Source: Adineta steineri | Lineage: Eukaryota > Rotifera > Eurotatoria > Adinetida > Adinetidae | DNA: 64,000 nt | Reading direction: 5' to 3' | Assembly: GCA_905250115.1 (NCBI GenBank) | Contig: CAJNOI010000253.1 | Coordinates: 32,779 to 96,778, forward strand | Shown: positions 57,608-64,000 of the stretch, piece after piece | Position numbering within the stretch: position 1 is the stretch's first letter | Layout: each line of letters starts with the position of its first letter | Made by a program: the position numbers and the translations under genes | Notes under the pieces: model-generated | The model's database searches: none | Seen by the model: only the letters and a program-made list of their open reading frames with translations | What the model was told of the DNA's origin: nothing

Positions 57608-58671
57608 CTATAAACATTCAAAAATTAATAAAGTAAACACAAATAAATATTTATCAATGAAAATGACAGAAAAAAAGTAGACTTTCTTCTTTCTAAGATT
57701 ATTCGAAGCGTTCTTAATAAGGATAATCAGCCACGCAGATCTATATGTCTCTCCACAGGATCAGTTTATTTCCTTTTCAATCTGACTATTATTTTGCACT
57801 TTTGAGATATGGAACAGTTATGTCTCAATCAATAAATGATCGTTACTGTTCAATTTCTTTTTCTTTCTTGTTGACCTTGAAGATGGGTATTTTTCTTTTT
57901 CTTTTCAGATGCATATATATATAATCCTTTTTTCCCAAAATGATATCAATACAACTGGACGGATAAAATAGATTGATAAATATCATTAGGCCCCAAACAG
58001 ACAGAGAAATGAATTAACGTTAAATTTGAATTAAATGATATAATTGACACATTATCGTGATAAATCGTCTTAAAGATGATTTATCTCATAACACGTCATC
58101 GTATTGGTTAATTCAGTTTGAACGTTAATTCATTTTTTCATTCTGTTTGGGGCCTTATCGACGATGCCGATAGAGCTACTCGTCCAATTCGTTTTAACAC
58201 GCATATAGATATGACCGTTCATTGACAGAAAAGGAACAACAGCTGGCAATATTCATCAAACGTGGTGAATAAATAGAGAACATTACATCTATCAAATCTA
58301 ATGAAATTAAGAATGGTTTTTTGCGACACTCAAAATTTTCTTTTTTGTTAGTTACTTATTATGTTTCGATTTGCAACTTGTTAATATCATTTTTTTCATT
58401 GATTTTTATTTATTCGATTGATGATGAAAAGCAATGCATGCACCACACAGAATACAGGCATATGTCAAAATCATGATAATCTAACTGAGTAAAATGAAAG
58501 AATTATGGAAATATGCTATTATACTATGAACAATGAGATGTCCACTTGATCTAGCATGATTGTCACAAGTATTTCTTGATATTTCATGTGTGAAAGTTGT
58601 AGGGATATTGAAAATAATCGATGATTAAATTAAATTATATCGCGACTGTGGTAAAAATTTTTTTTTTTTCT
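57608..58671. other. Intergenic; one Tourist-like MITE
   Basis: Apart from the element at 57989-58154 nothing is recognised. Confidence 0.5.
57989..58154. mobile_element. 166-bp Harbinger/Tourist-like MITE with TTA duplication
   Basis: The ends GGCCCCAAACAGA and the inverse of GGCCCCAAACAGA match exactly for 13 bases, and pairing continues through AATGAATTAACGTT on both sides. TTA flanks both ends (57986-57988 and 58155-58157). GG-CC ends with a 3-bp TTA duplication fit the PIF/Harbinger superfamily. No coding region. Confidence 0.8.
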
Positions 58672-59127
58672 TTTAGAAGTAATGTTCATAAAAATGAACA
58701 TCTGGATAAATTTTCCAAAAGAACTGCCTCGTGTTAAATGTGTGAGAGACAATATATTTCTAACAATAAATATTCTATTCTTTTTAATCCTTCTCAATGT
58801 ATCTCGTGCAATATTTTACGTCGTTCTCTGAGTTTCTCTTTTTTTTGCTGTTGCAAATAATTTTTATTCAAGAAAGGTTTTTTACATTAATACAAAATCA
58901 CAACTCACATCTGTCAAGATTTTATCCAAAACTAACTTTGCAAAAAAAAGGGAAATAAATTAATCTTTCTATTGATATAGGATTTTTTGTTGTTGCAAAT
59001 GTTATAATATTTTGAACTGATTATTTAAGATGAAACTTGTTTTTATTTAACTCACGTAAGAATAAATCAAAACTGATTAAATAATGAAATTGAATATTCA
59101 AGTTTAAATAGAACAACAACTGTGAAC
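58672..59127 (+). repeat. 5' flank shared by NHL genes (copy D)
   Basis: Aligns with the flanks of A, B and C from the GTTCATxxxxATGAxCATCTGG motif on. It lacks the segment holding the candidate 5' acceptor. Confidence 0.75.
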
Positions 59128-60600
59128 ATGAGTAACAGAGTTGGACCTGATGAAGTAATGTATTAAATACAAAGAATAAAATAATGTTATTTTCTCTTTT
59201 GAATATTTTAGTCTGTGGAAGTTAATTCTAATACAACACGTTTACAAAGATTGTATGTATATATTATGCATTAAAATAAACTATGTAAATAATTTCTTAT
59301 TCTAGATATGAACATTTTCGAAGGAGAAGATTACTTTGGATAGTATTTCTCATTACTTTCACTATTGTAATTATAGCTATTTCAACAACTATTATTTTAG
59401 TGACCGAAACAAAAAGAGAAAAAATATCAACAGTAACAGAAAAATCTACTATGGAAACTATATTGACCAGTGAAGTGTTGACAATAGAAGGTAATGTTAT
59501 GATTTTGTTAAAACTTGCTCGTTTCTTTATTCAATCTGCGAGATATTTTAATCTTCAATAATTCATAGTCATATATTATACTTCTATAGAATGATATCGA
59601 AATATGATTTTGAATAAAATAAAATATATTTTGTTTTCAAGAAACAATTTTTTAATGTTTTATAGAACAATTAAATTCATCTGTTATCATCAATCATAAT
59701 ACGAAATGGAAACAGAATGCAATTACTGTTGCTGGAAGACCTACATTTGGAGATCAATCAAATGAATTATTTGGACCTTTAGGTATTCGTGTTGATGATG
59801 ATAATCATTGTATTTATATTGCTGACAGAAACAACCATCGTATTGTTAGATGGGAATTTGGTGCAGACAAAGGTGAAATTGTTCAACGTAAAAATCAACC
59901 TGGAAATCCAGAAATTATATTATATTACCCAATAGATGTAATTCTTGATAAAGAGAAGAAATATCTCATCATTTGTAATTATGGTAAGCGACAAGTGATG
60001 AAATGGTCTCTTTATAGTGCTAATCAAGTCGACCCGGTGATGATACGTGTTATTCCTTGCTGGGGCTTGGCAATGGATAATAATGGAGATCTTTATGTTT
60101 CTGAATGGGATAAACATCAAGTCAGACGTTTTTACGATGGCGATAGGCAAGGTACAGTTGTAGCGGGTGGAAATGGACAAGGAAATCAGTTTAATCAACT
60201 CAATCAACCTCATTATATCTTCGTCGATAAAAATCATTCAGTTTATATAGCAGATTATAGGAATAATCGTGTGATGAAATGGAACAAAAATGCAATCCAA
60301 GGCACTCTTATTGCTCCAAGACAAGTTTCTGACAAAAATCCTAATTCACTAGTTCAACCCAGAGGTGTTATTGTTGATCATATGGGTAATATTTACGTGT
60401 CAAATGCGAGAACTCATCAAATAACACGTTGGTCGCCAGGTAAAATAGAAGCTACTACTGTCGCTGGTGAAAAAGAATCCGGATGGGGGCCCACACAGCT
60501 AATAAACCCTCAAAGTCTATCATTTGATCAACAGGGTAATCTTTATGTTGTCGATGAAAATAACCATCGAATACAAAAATTTGCTATTGATCTTGACTGA
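59128..60600 (+). CDS. NHL-repeat type II membrane protein (paralogue D)
   Basis: Four exons (59128-59154, 59212-59252, 59306-59490, 59666-60600) join to 1188 nt, 395 residues. N-terminus MSNRVGPDE; membrane helix LLWIVFLITFTIVIIAISTT; the shortest linker of the four, with few Thr; about six NHL blades. The first two blades have drifted (AGRPTFGDQSNELFGP, VQRKNQPGNPEIILYYP), while the middle ones match A almost exactly (HQVRRFYDGDRQGTVVA). The frame is open throughout. Confidence 0.88.
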
Positions 60601-61105
60601 AACAAGTTCTTTGATAATAAAATAACTTATGATAAATAATTCTTTTTTTGTCATTTTTAAAGTATTTTTTATTTCTAACGAATAAAACTAATTAAAAATA
60701 TAAATAATCTAATTTATCATTTATCTTGTAGGCATACTTTTTTCAGATTGAGGATGGGTGCGATGTCTTTTCGTCAGGCACACTCGCACCTTCGAAAAGG
60801 TTCTAAATACTATACTGAGAAATATCCAATTTTACTATTGTAATCACAATGCTCTTCTTATTTTATGGTAATAAAAAAAGAACACATGATTATTATTACA
60901 TTTATCTGTATATATAATATTCAGCGTATTATTTTGAAGGATAGAAGAAAAACGTTGCAATGACTCATTCCTATATATCCTCTAACTGATCAATAATATA
61001 CACGCAAAAAACGTTGTTTTTCTTTTCTATATAGATATATATTTCGCTGTTTTTTTTCTCTTTTGAATATAACATTTACAATCGTATTATATAAAAATAA
61101 AACCA
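60601..61105. other. Intergenic; one FB element
   Basis: NHL 3' tail followed by the FB element at 60746 and the 5' flank of the arrestin gene. Confidence 0.5.
60746..60796. repeat. FB element, intergenic
   Basis: The left arm is GATTGAGGATGGGTGCGATG; the right arm is AGGCACACTCGCACCTTCGA. Confidence 0.5.
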
Positions 61106-62191
61106 ATGGGCGCAAACGAAAGTGTTAGTATTAGAATAAATTTTAATCGATCAAATCGTTTTTATTTTACTGGTGAACAAGTATCCGGTAATATTTCAAT
61201 TGATAATCTACGCGAAAAAGTAAAATTAGATGAAATTTTTATTGAACTTGTTGGTGAACTTGGTTATACAACACAAGAAATACGTACGAAAAATGATTCA
61301 AATGGTAAATCAACTTCAGAAAATTACACATCTTATCATCATATACCATTCTTAACTACACGTTTACCTTTAATTCAACCTCATCATGTACAAGTAAGAA
61401 CTATACATATAGAATTTTATTGACAAAAATATCGAACTATTTCTTAGGATCAAATGATTCTTTCTCGTGGACATTATACATGGCCATTTGAATTTACTCT
61501 TCCCGAATCTTTACCTCCAACAACACAACCTAATCTAACAGTATATCCTAATGTAAGATATCTTATACGAATTGTTCTTGATAAACCATGGTATAAATTT
61601 AATCAAACACAAGCATATCTTTTTACAGTTTGTCCAAAGATAAATCTTTCTTATCAAACAATTCATTTTAATAAACAAAATCGAAAACAATTACAATTTG
61701 AAGGTTGTCTTTTACGTAATGGAATTATTCCTGGTCAATCATTTTCAATTCAAATTAAACTTCAAAATCCTGAACGTACGAAAATTAAACGAATTGAAGT
61801 GGCATTTATTCAACATCGACAGACTTCTGTAGATCGTCATAAAGAAATTATTTTATCTGCTGATTTACCTGGTTTTTATGAATTTGATGGTGCTAGTTTA
61901 CAACAAACTTTTGAATTACCTTTACCAAATGATTATATAGCACCGACATATTCATTTGAAACATCATGGCATAATCATCCGTATCGTCTTATTATTGAAT
62001 ATGAATTAATATTAACTATAAAACCTCATGGGTTTTTTACTAAGTTTGAAGTAAGTGTTCCAGTTATTGTTGGTACACAATCGAATCATGAAAATCAAAT
62101 ACAAGAAAAATATGATGAGAAAAATACATATCAAATGGTCGATGAATTAGAACCACCGCCAAGCTATGAATCAATCGTTAATACTAAATAA
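61106..62191 (+). CDS. Alpha-arrestin (arrestin domain-containing protein)
   Basis: Two exons (61106-61393 and 61448-62191), phase 0, give 1032 nt, 343 residues. The N-terminal arrestin fold (YFTGEQVSGNISIDN, FIELVGELGYTTQE, HYTWPFEFTLPESLPP) is followed by the C-terminal arrestin fold (LLRNGIIPGQSFSIQIKLQN, IIEYELILTIKP). The tail carries PPSY at 333-336, a PPxY motif of the kind that binds WW domains of NEDD4-family ubiquitin ligases. Expected role: adaptor for ubiquitination and endocytosis of membrane cargo. The second PPxY found in many ARRDC proteins is absent. GANES at the N-terminus gives MGANES, a possible N-myristoylation start. Confidence 0.92.
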
Positions 62192-62827
62192 TTCTAACTC
62201 TTTATTTAAAATAAAAAAAAAAGATGAACAACATATATATATGTATACGATACGAATTTATTTTTTACTCATCGATATTCGTTTATCTCTATATCATATT
62301 CACGAATTTTATTAATTTGAAATAAATTATTTTTCATAAAAAAAACCAAATTTTTATATTGACGATATGCAACAATGATTTCTTATTTATTGATCATGTG
62401 TATTACGTTTTTGATAATGTCGATCGTGTATCTATACTGACTGATGACAAATATCAAACGTATTTGTTCTTATTGTACGCAAATAGAAAAAAAAATTTCA
62501 AGTTTTTATTTTCTAATTATATAGTATAAATATACATTCGTGATTTCATTGATTATTAAAAGGTAAATTCTTACTGAATCATAGAGTGAAGATATTGATC
62601 ACTTTCATGCTGTTATATCAATAGAAGGAATTGGTATAAGTAGTGAACATCAAATTAATCAAATAGGAAAATGACTTTCTTTCAACACCAATAGAATTCA
62701 TGTAATTTAAATAAAAATGAAAATAAGGAATAATCACTAAATTTAATATTAATAACATGTTAAGATTTTATTATTTGATAATAACCTTGATTAAATATCT
62801 AGAAATGAATGGAAATAAGACAAATAA

Positions 62828-62897
62828 GCATTATATACCTATGAAAAATAAAATAAGTAGAAATCAAATAGTTTATTTCAACAATTATTTCTATTCA
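62828..62897. repeat. Direct repeat, copy 2
   Basis: Matches 1-70 at 66 of 70 positions, same orientation. Similarity stops at its right end. Confidence 0.8.
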
Positions 62898-63430
62898 TTT
62901 CTGTAGAAGTAGAAGATATTGTTGAGCTAACTATCTTTTTACTCTCAAATAAATCTGAAATGATTAATGGTGTTACTTTACCTATCGGTAATATAAACAA
63001 ATCTCATCTAAACCGTAGTGTTGAATCATTTTCAAATGAACTAAATCTTGTGATATGGCATAATTCTGACTGCTTTTCTTTTCTTTATTCTTGCAGATGA
63101 TGAGTATTTGGCTACATTATAATATCTTACAAACAATAATGAATGACTATCATAGTCATATTTTTGTGGTAGCTTTCGGATGTAACATTTCATACTTAAT
63201 CTGATTTAGTTCGTTGCAACAATTTTGAATCATAGTTTTATTTTCTGTTTAAAAAGCATTCTTTATGTTAATAAATACCATAAAAGTGATCAGTGAAAAG
63301 CATATAGTGTAAATCATATGTCAACGTTAAACTGCCTACTATTAAAGACATATATGGTATTCCATATCAAACAAAGTATTTGATATATTAATTATGATAT
63401 TCGTTGCAATACGAAACCATCTTAAGAATA

Positions 63431-63492
63431 TGAGCATAGATGTGAGTGTTAACTTCATCGTTACCCTCATTCATATCCATACCTACTCTCAA
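63431..63492. repeat. FB element, degraded
   Basis: The left arm is GAGCATAGATGTGAGTGTTA; the right arm contains CATATCCATACCTACTCTCA. Confidence 0.45.
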
Positions 63493-63731
63493 CATTTTCA
63501 TCCTCTGTATATTCTTTATTAAAATCGTATGCAGAAGCCAAACTACTTCATGATTTCACTCTTGAAACAAGTCAAAACTATACTCGTAATATTTCCTTGA
63601 ATATAATAGATAATCACACCCACCCCGCCTATCTATCTGAAGATGTCCGTTTCGAGAGTGAAATCTGCATTATAGCAGCTGCTCACATTCATACCCTCAA
63701 TATGAACTGTTTGAAATAACAATATGTTTCT

Positions 63732-63959
63732 TTAATATATACGTTTCATTTCAAAACAGAATATAATGACATATGGTCTATTCCGCAAGTCTTTCTCATA
63801 AACATATGTCCAACCATGTATTTTTGGCCGAAATTTTTTGTAGATATTGTTTCCATTTATCTCCGATTTGATTGCTGTGGAGCCAGAGTTCTGTGAGTGT
63901 CTGTATGGAATAAGAAAGATGAAGATAAGAAAAGTATAAAGAATGGTGTTTTCTCTCAC
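63732..63959 (-). CDS. Possible first exon of a secreted protein
   Basis: A 75-residue minus-strand frame starts with a signal-peptide-like stretch (ENTILYTFLIFIFLIPYRHS). A GTATAT donor lies just before the stop (after FEMK), so it could be exon 1 of a gene continuing leftward; no following exon was identified. It may be chance. Confidence 0.3.
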   Translation of the reverse strand: MRENTILYTFLIFIFLIPYRHSQNSGSTAIKSEINGNNIYKKFRPKIHGWTYVYEKDLRNRPYVIIFCFEMKRIY

Positions 63960-64000
63960 TCTGTTCTTTTGTAAGGCTTCACCAAGAGCTTGTGCACCGT

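Larger units (their letters stand above)
62192..63731. other. Intergenic; direct repeat copy and an FB element
   Basis: No gene accepted. Holds 62828-62897 and 63431-63492. A C-rich tract (ATCACACCCACCCCGCC) lies near 63615 without a paired G-rich arm. Confidence 0.5.

Noticed and set aside
1-64000. CRISPR array, operon, riboswitch or phage-type system
   Set aside because: Intron-containing animal genes throughout; no spaced direct repeats or bacterial gene organisation. No tRNA or rRNA was recognised by eye either.

Overview
The window looks like nuclear DNA of a bdelloid rotifer, most like Rotaria. It is AT-rich and eukaryotic, with many short GT-AG introns. Its gene families are ones I associate with bdelloids: type II membrane NHL propellers, divergent F-box/leucine-rich proteins, EGF/mucin/transmembrane mosaics, a fungal-type class II aldolase, and G-rich tracts close to the bdelloid telomere unit TGTGGG. 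Species and family names rest on memory of these families, not on a search.

Layout. 0.5-5.3 kb: minus-strand NHL gene A with its 5' flank, forming arm 1 of an inverted duplication; arm 2 (52.3-56.5 kb) carries NHL gene C. A 294-bp solo LTR sits in arm 1 and arm 2 keeps the empty site. 6.4-9.5 kb: four-exon gene with an 11-residue tandem repeat. 10.1-12.8 kb: decayed F-box gene and a fragment of an S9-type hydrolase. 14.0-24.5 kb: ten-exon lectin/MAM-like/EGF/mucin membrane protein whose nine introns are all phase 1; its introns hold a hAT-type element and other repeats. 25.4-29 kb: flavin monooxygenase and a secreted PAN/NHL protein. 31.2-37.5 kb: acyltransferase with one in-frame stop, class II fructose-bisphosphate aldolase, and a secreted tubby/LURP-like protein. 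38.4-40.1 kb: NHL gene B. 40.7-44.3 kb: glycosyltransferase interrupted by a 100-N gap, and a 7TM receptor. 45.8-51.7 kb: intact F-box gene and a short-chain dehydrogenase. 52.3-60.6 kb: NHL genes C and D with three MITE-like elements nearby. 61.1-62.2 kb: alpha-arrestin with a PPxY tail.

The genes form no operon or pathway. The coherent themes are (1) a four-member NHL family spread by segmental duplication, with mosaic identity that suggests gene conversion, and (2) about twenty dispersed 45-135 bp fold-back elements with a G-rich TGTGGG-like left arm and a C-rich right arm, lying in introns and between genes. One has a probable empty site in a homologous intron. This element family is the best candidate here for something undescribed.

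Splice junctions were placed by hand from GT/AG sites, reading-phase continuity and comparison among paralogues. No transcript data or database search was available.
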